From: Nostoc sp. FACHB-892
GTDB taxonomy: Bacteria > Cyanobacteriota > Cyanobacteriia > Cyanobacteriales > Nostocaceae
Reading direction: 5' to 3'
NCBI RefSeq assembly: GCF_014698795.1
Contig: NZ_JACJTR010000002.1
Span: 391,118 to 455,117 of the forward strand
DNA: 64,000 nucleotides
Shown: positions 56,486 through 64,000 of the stretch, in pieces
How positions within the stretch are numbered: position 1 is the first letter of the stretch
Layout: each line of letters starts with the position of its first letter
Made by a program: the position numbers and the translations under genes
Notes under the pieces: model-generated
The model's database searches: none
Told to the model about the DNA's origin: nothing
Seen by the model: the letters and a program-made list of their open reading frames with translations, nothing else

Positions 56486-57616
56486 ATGAAACAGCATTAC
56501 AACTTTGATGAACTGGCTTTTGGCCGGTCAAATATCCCCTTGCAATCTACTAACTCCAGTCCAAACACAAGCAATTCTAGATATTGGTTCAGTCATCTGA
56601 AGGTTGGTCAAAAGATTGGCATTGGATATGCACTGATTTTGAGCATCGCTGTACTCGGAACTAGCATTGGGTTTCTGATTGCAGATCATTACCAGCGACA
56701 AGCGCAAAAGCGGGAAGAAGCGGCGATTGAAGAGTTATATAAGATGTATCAACTGAAAACCAGCGTGTTTCGTGTTCGTACCAACCAACACAAGCTGATT
56801 TTATACATGGATCAACCAAAAAGATGGCAAGAACAATATACTTTGTTACTTAACTATGTTGATCAAGCTAAACAAGTTTGGTTTGAGTTCAAAACTAACT
56901 ACAGCATTGAGAACCCGAACCTATATGATTCTGTAATTGAACAAGAAGCACTTCACCGCTTGTTGCAGGTCCACAAAGGCTTTGATACTTACTTACAGCG
57001 CACAGAGGCTCTATTTTACGATAACAATCCCAGTAAATTATCACCCAACGAAATTAGAACAGCACAAACTCAACTGTTCAATTTCATGCATAGCTCATCA
57101 ATTTTTATGATTGATGATTTTCTTGATGACATCACCAACCTTGTTGAAGTCATAGCCGAAGAGTATCAGCAAGCCAATTGGGAACTGGGAAGGGCAGAGA
57201 AATTACGTCTAAATATTATCTTAGGCAGCCTGTCACTATCGATCGCGATCGCCACATTATTAGCAATTTTCACTAGTCGAGCTATTGCCCGTCCTATTCA
57301 AACAGTCACCCATATTGCCCAACAGGTTACAGAAGAATCTAATTTTGACTTACAAGCACCCGTAACAACCAACGATGAAGTTGGGATTTTGGCTACTTCC
57401 CTCAATCGTTTAATTTTGGAAGTTCAGCAACTCATCACAGTCCAAAATGATGCTAACGAACAGCTAGAAGTATACAGCCAGGTACTAGAAGAGAAAGTAC
57501 GCGAACGAACACGGGAGTTAAATGAGAAAAATATTAGCTTAAAGTTGGCATTAGAGGAATTGCGGTCTACTCAAGCTCAACTTGGAGAAACTGAGGACAA
57601 TGGCAATAAAACCTGA
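56486..57616 (+). CDS. HAMP-domain sensor protein lacking an output domain
   Basis: 376 residues from ATG 56486; an earlier in-frame start (56378) would include repeat-like sequence. TM1 at about 47-66, a helical periplasmic domain (about 70-255), TM2 at about 270-292, HAMP (ARPIQTVTHIAQQVTEESNF), then a coiled coil VLEEKVRERTRELNEKN. It ends LRSTQAQLGETEDNGNKT, exactly where many cyanobacterial sensors continue into a HisKA domain. No kinase remnant is seen downstream (57617-57805). It may be a truncated kinase or an input-only partner of the kinase upstream. Confidence 0.8.
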   Translation: MKQHYNFDELAFGRSNIPLQSTNSSPNTSNSRYWFSHLKVGQKIGIGYALILSIAVLGTSIGFLIADHYQRQAQKREEAAIEELYKMYQLKTSVFRVRTNQHKLILYMDQPKRWQEQYTLLLNYVDQAKQVWFEFKTNYSIENPNLYDSVIEQEALHRLLQVHKGFDTYLQRTEALFYDNNPSKLSPNEIRTAQTQLFNFMHSSSIFMIDDFLDDITNLVEVIAEEYQQANWELGRAEKLRLNIILGSLSLSIAIATLLAIFTSRAIARPIQTVTHIAQQVTEESNFDLQAPVTTNDEVGILATSLNRLILEVQQLITVQNDANEQLEVYSQVLEEKVRERTRELNEKNISLKLALEELRSTQAQLGETEDNGNKT

Positions 57617-57805
57617 AAACAACAGCCATTCGCAACTGCTGATTGCTAATATCGAAATCTAAGCAGTCAATTATCAAACTAGCCCCATAGACACGCGTTT
57701 TTTTGTTAGTATTCAAAAAAACCTATTGACACATTTTCAGATCAATTGTTTGTGATTTGTAAGTAAATGTAAACAATTGTTTCAAAAGAAAGCACCTGAG
57801 GTTTA

Positions 57806-58264
57806 ATGACTGATTTTTTCCAAGGAAATTTCCCATTACAATCCGTCCCACTGACGAAGAGTGTGGCAAAAAGCCATGCCCATACTGAAGAGGAGAGCGG
57901 AAAATTAGCTGCAACGATCGCAGAAGCTGCATCAGACCGCAAAGCTGGTGAGATTTTATTGCTCAAAGTAGCAGAAGTATCTTACTTGGCCGATTATTTT
58001 GTGATGATGACTGGCTATTCTAAGGTACAAGTCAGGGCGATCGCTCAAGCAATTGAAGGAAAAGTCGAAACTGAGTTGCAACGACGTCCCATAAGGACAG
58101 AAGGAAAACTCGAGGGGAGCTGGATACTACAAGATTACGGTGATGTGATCGTTCACATTATGATGCCCAAAGAACGGGAGTTTTATAATTTAGAAGCGTT
58201 CTGGATTCATGCAGAACGTATTTCTCTTCCAGAATCTGATGAGGATGAGGGTAAGCCAACATGA
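57806..58264 (+). CDS. rsfS: Ribosome silencing factor RsfS
   Basis: 152 residues. Iojap/RsfS domain binding uL14 on the 50S face and blocking subunit joining in starvation. The core [24 protein letters not shown] region reads [20 protein letters not shown] and is followed by [20 protein letters not shown] and [14 protein letters not shown]. Its stop overlaps the next ATG by 4 bases (ATGA). Confidence 0.95.
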   Translation: MTDFFQGNFPLQSVPLTKSVAKSHAHTEEESGKLAATIAEAASDRKAGEILLLKVAEVSYLADYFVMMTGYSKVQVRAIAQAIEGKVETELQRRPIRTEGKLEGSWILQDYGDVIVHIMMPKEREFYNLEAFWIHAERISLPESDEDEGKPT

Positions 58265-58761
58265 TTAGGTCTTCGGTTTCAAATTGCCCAGTTCCCACAG
58301 ACCAACAACCGCTAAATGAGTACGAAGAGTTAAAAACTTCCTGGCTATTTCGTGATAGCACTTTAGATTTGCGCGAGTATATCACGAAAATTGCTTGGAT
58401 TTGGAGTTTATCTTGGCTGGTCGCAGGGCCTGTGGCAGCAGCAAGTTTTCCTCCCAACAAGTATATTGCACATTTTATCCTCTGTGGTGCGGCAACAGCG
58501 AGTGTTGGGGTAGTGCTGGCACTGGTAAGATTGTACTTAGGCTGGTTTTACGTGTGTGATCGCCTTTGCAGTCCCACAGTATTTTATGAAGAGTCCGGCT
58601 GGTACGACGGACAAACTTGGACGAAGCCACAAGAAATCCTCAACCGCGATCGCTTAATTGTTTCATACGAAATTAAACCTATTCTGCGGCGGTTACAATT
58701 TACTTTCGCTGGCTTGGCGGGAATGTACGTTATTGGTACTATAGTTTGGCATTTGTTTTAA
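58261..58761 (+). CDS. CGLD27/DUF1230 family membrane protein
   Basis: 166 residues with three to four membrane helices. N-terminal [20 protein letters not shown] and [20 protein letters not shown] are characteristic of the CGLD27 (Ycf36-like) family of oxygenic phototrophs, linked in plants and algae to photosynthesis acclimation. Translationally coupled to rsfS. Confidence 0.83.
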   Translation: MIRSSVSNCPVPTDQQPLNEYEELKTSWLFRDSTLDLREYITKIAWIWSLSWLVAGPVAAASFPPNKYIAHFILCGAATASVGVVLALVRLYLGWFYVCDRLCSPTVFYEESGWYDGQTWTKPQEILNRDRLIVSYEIKPILRRLQFTFAGLAGMYVIGTIVWHLF

Positions 58762-58764
58762 AAA

Positions 58765-58815
58765 GTCATTGGTCATTAGTTATTAGCTAAGGACTAATGA
58801 CTAATAACCAATGAC
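58765..58815 (+). terminator. Near-perfect 22-bp heptamer-repeat hairpin
   Basis: (GTCATTGGTCATTAGTTATTAG) at 58765-58786 pairs with 58794-58815 with two mismatches and a 7-base loop, downstream of the CGLD27 gene. STRR-derived; an end-of-transcript role is inferred. Confidence 0.5.
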
Positions 58816-58848
58816 TAATTAATTAAAAAAGGTAATAAATATAAACCC

Positions 58849-59802
58849 ATGACAATGGGAAAACGAACTCAAGCCACAGCACTGGAAGTCCGGTTGCTGC
58901 GGGAAGGTATTATTGAATCCAGGCATATAGTCCAGGCTGTTGTATGCGACGAACGAGGACGGGTTCTAACCGTCGCCGGGAATTCTGAAACTGCTGCATT
59001 TATTCGTTCAGCCCTCAAACCGTTTCAGGCACTCGCAGTCACCACCACAGGTACACTGGAACGTTATGACCTCAGCGATCGCGACTTAGCAATTATCACA
59101 AGTTCCCATAAAGGAAGAATAGATCAAGTCCGACAGGTATTTAACATCCTTTGGCGGGCTGATCTTGACCCGACTATACTCCAGTGTCCAATTCCTGAAG
59201 GTAAGCACAGTCCTCTGGAATACAATTGCTCTGGTAAACATGCGGGAATGTTAGCTGTTTGTCAGCAACGCCGTTGGCCCTTGAATAACTACTTGGATCG
59301 CAAGCACCCAATACAGCAGTTAATTTTGGGCAAAGTAGCAGAATTGCTGCGAATGCCAGCAGCAGAATTTATCAGCGCGCATGATGACTGTGGCGCACCA
59401 ACTTATCTGATGCAACTCGGTCACATGGCATCTTTGTATGCACTATTAGCCTCTAGTACCAACTTAGATATGGAGCGCATTGTCCGTGCTATGACTCATC
59501 ACCCTGCAATGGTAGCAGGAGATGGAGAATTTGATACGGAACTGATGCGCTTAACTCCAGGCGAACTAGTCAGTAAAACTGGTGCCGAAGGAGTACAGTG
59601 CATTGGTAGACTCGGTGAAGGCTTAGGATTGGCAATCAAAGTCATGGATGGGGCAAAACGAGCAAAATACGCCGTGGCTATTCATTTACTCCAGCAAATG
59701 GGTTGGATTAGTCCCAGCGCCGCCGAAAGCCTCTCAGAAAAATTTGTCACCTTAGGAAAATACAAGCGTTTAGAAGTAATTGGAGAATTATCATTTTTGT
59801 AG
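58849..59802 (+). CDS. L-asparaginase II family (Rhizobium etli type)
   Basis: 317 residues. The asparaginase II fold (PF06089-type) with EVRLLREGIIESRHIVQAVV start, catalytic-region IRSALKPFQALAV (SALKPFQ), ITSSHKGRIDQVRQ, the NCSGKHAGMLA signature and CGAPTYLMQLGHMASLYALL. It hydrolyses asparagine to aspartate and ammonium. This type is unrelated to classical bacterial asparaginases. The ATG at 58849 is followed by another at 58855. Confidence 0.9.
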   Translation: MTMGKRTQATALEVRLLREGIIESRHIVQAVVCDERGRVLTVAGNSETAAFIRSALKPFQALAVTTTGTLERYDLSDRDLAIITSSHKGRIDQVRQVFNILWRADLDPTILQCPIPEGKHSPLEYNCSGKHAGMLAVCQQRRWPLNNYLDRKHPIQQLILGKVAELLRMPAAEFISAHDDCGAPTYLMQLGHMASLYALLASSTNLDMERIVRAMTHHPAMVAGDGEFDTELMRLTPGELVSKTGAEGVQCIGRLGEGLGLAIKVMDGAKRAKYAVAIHLLQQMGWISPSAAESLSEKFVTLGKYKRLEVIGELSFL

Positions 59803-59848
59803 TTGCCAAACTCTTGACTATAGGTTATGATAAAAAAGTCAAGAGCGA

Positions 59849-59925
<77 letters not shown>

Positions 59926-59940
59926 AATAGAAGATAAAAC

Positions 59941-59980
59941 AAAAACCTTGCAATCAGTAAAGATTGCAGGGTTTTTATTT
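59941..59980 (+). terminator. Rho-independent terminator after tRNA-fMet
   Basis: AAAAACCTTGCAATC (59941-59955) pairs with GATTGCAGGGTTTTT (59962-59976, one G:T) around a 6-base AGTAAA loop and ends in a T-run. Confidence 0.85.
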
Positions 59981-60031
59981 TATTTTGATCTATTCTGGAA
60001 GAAATAGCCATCCAAAAAGGCACGGATAATC

Positions 60032-61480
60032 ATGGTTGTGAAGTTGCAGCGGCCAATTTTAGTGGGAGGATTGGGACTGTCCTTTTCTCTATGGATGTTA
60101 CAAAGTTGGCACGATTCTATAGTGCAGGTGGGTGAGTTTGGTTTATTGAGTGCCTTAGCTGTAGGCGGTGGTTTGTGGTTGTTCCAAAAAAATCGCCCGA
60201 AAGACAGTTTAGACGAGCTAGATGGTATGGTGGTGGATCGGGCGACAGTAGAAAGTGCGATCGCTAAAACTGAAACTGTAATTAATCAACTGGCACAAGA
60301 AGTAGAAAATCACACAGCATTAGAAGCACTCAGAGAACAAGTTGCCCAATTGTTGTTGGAGTTAGACAGACAAGAAATTAAAGTTGCTGTGACTGGCGGT
60401 AAATCCGTGGGTAAAAGCACTTTAATTAAAGTGTTAAAGGAAAATGTCGAGACACGAAATTTGGTGTCTCTAGAAGAAACAGCACCTTTATTTAGAGAAG
60501 TATTTAGAGAAGCGGGTGACAATTCAGATGCAGCTGTTTTAGCCGAAGTGGCAAAATCTGATTTTGTTCTGTTCTTAACAAACAGTGATTTGACAGACTC
60601 AGAATTTCAAGCCTTACAGCAGCTAAAAGCAGCAAATCAGCCCAGAATCTTGGTTTTGAACAAACAAGACCAGTATTTAGCCGATGAAAGCGCCAGCGTC
60701 TTGCTGTCATTGAAACAGCGAATGCAGGGAAATGTAGTTGCAACTGCGGCATCTCCTACTCCCATCAAAGTCCGAAAGCATGAGGCTGATGGTTCTGTGC
60801 AAGAGTGGATGGAACAACCAGCACCAAATATCCAGCAGTTGACGCAGCAGTTGGATGAATTGGTACAGCAGGGACAACGCCTAGTTTGGCTAACAACCAT
60901 GAGAAAAGCCGGGTTGTTGAAAGCTGAGGCGAAAAACTGGCTCAATGGAACCAGACGCGATCGTGCTACCCCAATTATTGAACAATATCAATGGATAGCT
61001 GCTGCTGCTGCCTTTGCTAACCCGGTCCCAGCCCTTGATATCATTGCAACTGCGGCAATTAATGCTCAGATGGTAATGGATTTGGGTAATATCTATCAGC
61101 AAAAATTTTCCCTAGAACAAGCACAAACCGTAGCTGTAACAATGGGAAGTTTGATGCTGAAACTGGGTTTAGTTGAGCTTTCTACAAAAGCTATTAGTAC
61201 TGTTCTTAAAAGTAATGCCGTTACCTTTGTTGCTGGTGGCGTAGTGCAGGGAGTAAGTGCAGCTTATCTAACTAGAGTCGCAGGGTTAAGCTTAGTTGAG
61301 TATTTCCAACAGCAGGAAATAGCAATAGATTCTGGGACTGGTTTGAATTTGGAAAATTTGCGGCAAACTTTGCAAAAGGTATTTCAGCAAAATCAGCAGA
61401 TTGGTTTTTTGCAGGGATTTGTTAAGCAAGGCGTGAAGCGTTTGTTGCCAGAAGTACAGCAGGTTGAATTGGTAAAATAA
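60032..61480 (+). CDS. Membrane-associated GTPase, DUF697-like
   Basis: 482 residues. N-terminal membrane segments (about 8-25 and 34-52), then a GTPase domain with P-loop GGKSVGKS (122-129) and G4 NKQD (210-213). The C-terminal part has hydrophobic helices (WIAAAAAFANPVPALDIIAT and SNAVTFVAGGVVQGVSAAYL) like DUF697/YcjF-type membrane domains. Likely a peripheral dynamin-like or stress GTPase; the function in cyanobacteria is unproven. Confidence 0.85.
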   Translation: MVVKLQRPILVGGLGLSFSLWMLQSWHDSIVQVGEFGLLSALAVGGGLWLFQKNRPKDSLDELDGMVVDRATVESAIAKTETVINQLAQEVENHTALEALREQVAQLLLELDRQEIKVAVTGGKSVGKSTLIKVLKENVETRNLVSLEETAPLFREVFREAGDNSDAAVLAEVAKSDFVLFLTNSDLTDSEFQALQQLKAANQPRILVLNKQDQYLADESASVLLSLKQRMQGNVVATAASPTPIKVRKHEADGSVQEWMEQPAPNIQQLTQQLDELVQQGQRLVWLTTMRKAGLLKAEAKNWLNGTRRDRATPIIEQYQWIAAAAAFANPVPALDIIATAAINAQMVMDLGNIYQQKFSLEQAQTVAVTMGSLMLKLGLVELSTKAISTVLKSNAVTFVAGGVVQGVSAAYLTRVAGLSLVEYFQQQEIAIDSGTGLNLENLRQTLQKVFQQNQQIGFLQGFVKQGVKRLLPEVQQVELVK

Positions 61481-61498
61481 ATACTCCTTATTACTAAT

Positions 61499-61655
61499 GT
61501 AGGGTGGACATTGCCCACCCTACTGCTGTTGATTATAAAAAGGCATTGGGAAAACCCACTCTTTTTAAAGATGGGATGAGAGACACCTTGATGCCGTTGA
61601 CGGTTAACTGTCAACAGTCTTTCGTGTTATCTCATCCCCAAAAGGGGATGAGCTT
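61499..61655. terminator. Two strong hairpins between convergent genes
   Basis: GTAGGGTGG (about 61499) and CCACCCTAC (ending about 61524) form a perfect stem typical of a dispersed cyanobacterial repeat. CTCATCCCC (61631-61639)/GGGGATGAG (61644-61652) with an AAAA loop is a second perfect 9-bp hairpin followed by CTTAATTTTT. Likely bidirectional termination between the GTPase and GH57 genes. Confidence 0.6.
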
Positions 61656-61668
61656 AATTTTTGTGAGA

Positions 61669-63258
61669 CTATAGTGGACGATAGACGCGATAGTTGATTT
61701 CGGGGAAGATATTATCCATTAACTCGACTTTTTCTAGCCAACCACTGTCAACTTTGCCGATTTTCACGTCTTCGTAGAGCTTATTGAACCGCATCAGGTG
61801 CGATCGCGTCCTTCTAATTGCATAGGGTACCATTGTTCCCGTCCGCATAATAAATGCCCAGTCAGAAGATTGTGCTAATAACAATTCCCGCGCCGCTTGG
61901 TTAAGCGCTTTCCACTGCAATTCATCTTCTGGTTCTAAATGCGATATTTCAATCATCCGTTCAGCAGCTTTGTGCAAATGCGGATAAACCCATGCATTTG
62001 TTTCATTTAACCAATACTCGTGGAAACCCTTGAAACCCCAACTCGACTGCGAAGGACGACAAACTTGTTGCGTTGGCTGATCTCGCAAATAGTCTGCTAA
62101 ATGAGTCATTGCATAGGTTCCTTGGTCGTACCACGACTTACGGAATAGGTAATCGATGAACCAAGGTCCTTCATACCACCAATGCCCAAATAACTCTGCG
62201 TCATAAGGAGAAACAATAATCGGTGGGCGCTGCATCATACCATAGAGATGCTCAGATTGGCGCTCTCGGTTATACATAAAGTTAGCAGCGTGTTCAGCAG
62301 CCTTTTCTCTAGCCCAATAAGGATCGTAGAGCGCTTTATCGGATAGACCTAAACCACGTCCCGTAATTTTGTGATACTTAATACCCGTATTCTTCCGTTG
62401 GCCATTGGGCATGATGTAGGGCTTGATGTACTCATATTCTGCTTCCCAGCCCAAATCTTTGTAAAATTCTCGATATTCCGCCGCCCCAGGATAGCCCACT
62501 TCAGAAGACCATACCTGTTGGGACGATTCATGATCTCGACCAAAGACCGCAACACCAGTTTCTGTATAAATTGGGGCATAAGTGCCAAAGCGCGGACGGG
62601 GACGGGCGTAAAGAATGCCATGCCCATCAGTGAGGAAGTAGCGTAACCCTGCATCGGCTAGCATCCGCTCTAAACCTTCATAGTAGGCGCATTCCGGCAA
62701 CCAAATGCCTCTGGGCGGTTGTCCAAAGGTTTGCTCGTAATGTTCACAGGCTACCTGAATTTGCGCCCACACCGCCTCTGGATACATCTTCATCAACGGC
62801 AAATAGCCGTGAGTAGCGCCGCAAGTGATGATTTCCAGGTTGTTACTGTCTTGGAACTGCTTAAAAGCTGTCACCAAGTCACCTTGATTGCGTTCCCATA
62901 TCTGACGCGCTTCTTTAAACTCAGTAATGTAATGTTCGGCTAAATAACGAAGATGTCCGTTATTGACATTATGTTCTGCTTCTAGCGCTATAAGTTCTTC
63001 TAGTTGAGTCAAGTGTGCGTCATAGCGTTCTTGCAGCAGAGGGTCACGAAGCATCGACACTAGAGGTGGTGTCATACTCATCGTGATTTTAAAGTCGATA
63101 CCGTCTCGCTTTAAGCCTTCAAATACTTTCAATAAGGGGATGTAGGTTTCTGTGATGGCTTCATAGAGCCATTCTTCCTCCAGCACGTAGTCACTTTCCG
63201 GGTGACGAACGAAGGGCAGATGTGCGTGAAGTACAAGCGCGACGTAGCCTATAGCCAT
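61669..63258 (-). CDS. GH57 glucan branching-type enzyme
   Basis: 529 residues. GH57 family (beta/alpha)7 barrel. N-terminal YVALVLHAHLPFVRHP, catalytic nucleophile E189 in GIWLPECAYYEG and acid/base D353 in SPYDAELFGHWWYEGP. The C-terminal helical lid (GFKGFHEYWLNETNAWVYPH) marks 1,4-alpha-glucan branching enzyme (AmyC/TK1436-like). It probably works in glycogen synthesis alongside GH13 GlgB. Confidence 0.92.
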   Translation of the reverse strand: MAIGYVALVLHAHLPFVRHPESDYVLEEEWLYEAITETYIPLLKVFEGLKRDGIDFKITMSMTPPLVSMLRDPLLQERYDAHLTQLEELIALEAEHNVNNGHLRYLAEHYITEFKEARQIWERNQGDLVTAFKQFQDSNNLEIITCGATHGYLPLMKMYPEAVWAQIQVACEHYEQTFGQPPRGIWLPECAYYEGLERMLADAGLRYFLTDGHGILYARPRPRFGTYAPIYTETGVAVFGRDHESSQQVWSSEVGYPGAAEYREFYKDLGWEAEYEYIKPYIMPNGQRKNTGIKYHKITGRGLGLSDKALYDPYWAREKAAEHAANFMYNRERQSEHLYGMMQRPPIIVSPYDAELFGHWWYEGPWFIDYLFRKSWYDQGTYAMTHLADYLRDQPTQQVCRPSQSSWGFKGFHEYWLNETNAWVYPHLHKAAERMIEISHLEPEDELQWKALNQAARELLLAQSSDWAFIMRTGTMVPYAIRRTRSHLMRFNKLYEDVKIGKVDSGWLEKVELMDNIFPEINYRVYRPL

Positions 63259-63550
63259 AGTGATTTTGGGGTGATACTTGTAAGTTGAAGGTCGAGAGGT
63301 TTGCCTGAAATTAACAATATTTTAAGACTTTATGGGGATAGTGAAGATACGAGTGTCAACTTTTCACATAAAAGGAACGCTTAGGCTGCTTCATGTTAAT
63401 TGTTCATTTGTAATCAAATTATCAATCCTAATCTCTAGTACCTATCTCTAGTACCTACTAGATGTACATGACTTCAAGTCGTGACAAGTATATTTTCCAA
63501 CTTTTTAGGTGCATGGCTGGCGTAAAAGCAGCAAAGTTGGAATGTATCTA
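63259..63550. other. Gene-free right-hand gap
   Basis: No gene seen. It carries a direct repeat AATCTCTAGTACCTATCTCTAGTACC at about 63430-63458 (TATCTCTAGTACC twice) and is otherwise AT-rich. Confidence 0.5.
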
Positions 63551-63750
63551 CTAATTACTATTTTCATGTTCAGCAAGATACTGATATCCAGCTTGCTTCA
63601 CTAATTTCCCAAACTCCGCGTCGGGAATCACTCTTTACAAGTCCTTCTTTCATCAATTTGTAACGAACCCATTTTGTTCTTTTTTGCCAACGGGGTTCTA
63701 CGACAGTATAAACACCTGTTATATTTTTATACTTATAATCTAGATAATTA
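63551..63750 (-). pseudogene. Winged-helix (Mrr-N-like) remnant with frameshift
   Basis: From about 63750 down the minus strand one frame reads VVEPRWQKRTKWVRYKL, then MKEGLVKSDSRRGVWEISEA, a winged-helix pattern like the N-terminal domain of Mrr-type and related nucleases. Near 63600 the natural continuation AGYQYLAEHENSN-stop is in a different frame, so a frameshift has occurred. No start is present and the upstream end borders AGGACTTACGCA, a motif common at Nostoc repeat ends. The family assignment is tentative. Confidence 0.45.
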
Positions 63751-63787
63751 GGACTTACGCATTGACAAAAAAGATTATCTATGTTGT

Positions 63788-64000
63788 CTAGAAAATGCCA
63801 TCACTGCTAAGGTTTGCAAAAATATGCTCACGTACAACTAATGTGAACATGTTGCGTTGTATTTCGTACCAATTGCTAATTATTTTTTCAGACCGCATAA
63901 ACTCCAATCTAACAAAAGCTTGAAGTGAACAAAATATGTGAGTCTTGATTGCATAGGTATCCCTAACCATGAACCGACAAATTCCACATACTTGTTTTAT
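63788..64000 (-). CDS. Transposase-like C-terminus (runs off window)
   Basis: Open on the minus strand from the right edge, reading GICRFMVRDTYAIKTHIFCS, then LQAFVRLEFMRSEKIISNWY and EIQRNMFTLVVREHIF before a stop at 63788. The order RDTYAIKTHIF-CSLQAFVRLE-ISNWYEIQRN-VVREHI resembles the C-terminus of IS701/IS4-like transposases as I recall them. Whether the full element is intact cannot be seen. Confidence 0.45.
   Translation of the reverse strand: MKQVCGICRFMVRDTYAIKTHIFCSLQAFVRLEFMRSEKIISNWYEIQRNMFTLVVREHIFANLSSDGIF

Noticed and set aside
46815..57616. Glycan operon considered as a described antibiotic or heterocyst envelope cluster
   Set aside because: It lacks the defining genes of such clusters (for example PKS or hglEA-type genes); only a general glycan export role is supportable.

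Overview
The window looks like chromosomal DNA of a filamentous, probably heterocyst-forming cyanobacterium of the Nostoc/Anabaena type. The evidence is the frequent HIP1 palindrome (GCGATCGC), heptamer repeats of the GTCATTA/GACAAAT and GGGAGTA kinds between genes, an NdhN subunit specific to the photosynthetic NDH-1 complex, a CGLD27-type protein, an AMIN-domain protein, and an S10-spc-alpha ribosomal block that lacks rpsJ, rpsN and rpmD, as is usual in cyanobacteria. No identification below this level is justified from the sequence alone.

Layout. 1-10.6 kb: the 3' part of a cytochrome P450, a TPR lipoprotein-like secreted protein, ruvB, hisF, tRNA-Ala(GGC), an SGNH hydrolase, an AMIN-domain protein, an ABC-2 permease, a GNAT acetyltransferase and ndhN. 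10.8-11.5 kb: a gene-free, hairpin-dense stretch that reads like a long structured leader for the ribosomal operon. 11.5-29.5 kb: one co-oriented translation block (rplC-rplD-rplW-rplB-rpsS-rplV-rpsC-rplP-rpmC-rpsQ-rplN-rplX-rplE-rpsH-rplF-rplR-rpsE-rplO-secY-adk-infA-rpmJ-rpsM-rpsK-rpoA-rplQ-truA-rplM-rpsI-rpmE-prfA). Many of its intergenic gaps are filled with heptamer repeats.

29.5-43.7 kb is mixed: an orphan 148-residue gene, an XRE regulator preceded by 20-bp tandem repeats, a DUF2887/Rpn-type PD-(D/E)XK protein, an ABC-F ATPase, gpmI, secG, a zinc metalloprotease, a broken higA-like antitoxin, a GT4 glycosyltransferase, an MFS exporter, a recO gene carrying interspersed repeats inside its reading frame, deoC, and a solitary C5 cytosine methyltransferase. 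43.9-57.6 kb is a cell-surface glycan and signalling region: a WcaI-like glycosyltransferase, a porin without an SLH domain, and a minus-strand operon of one MurG-like and two GT4 glycosyltransferases, an MsbA-like exporter and a phosphotransferase. A two-component system and a HAMP sensor with no kinase domain are divergent from it. 57.8-64 kb: rsfS, a CGLD27 protein, an L-asparaginase II, initiator tRNA, a membrane GTPase, a GH57 branching-type enzyme, then a decayed right edge with a winged-helix remnant and the end of a transposase.

The most unusual items are the structured rplC leader, the self-complementary repeat blocks at ribosomal junctions, the repeat-derived insert in recO, the 20-bp tandem operator-like repeat before the XRE gene, and the kinase-less sensor beside the glycan export operon. 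No CRISPR array, complete insertion sequence or recognisable defence island was seen.
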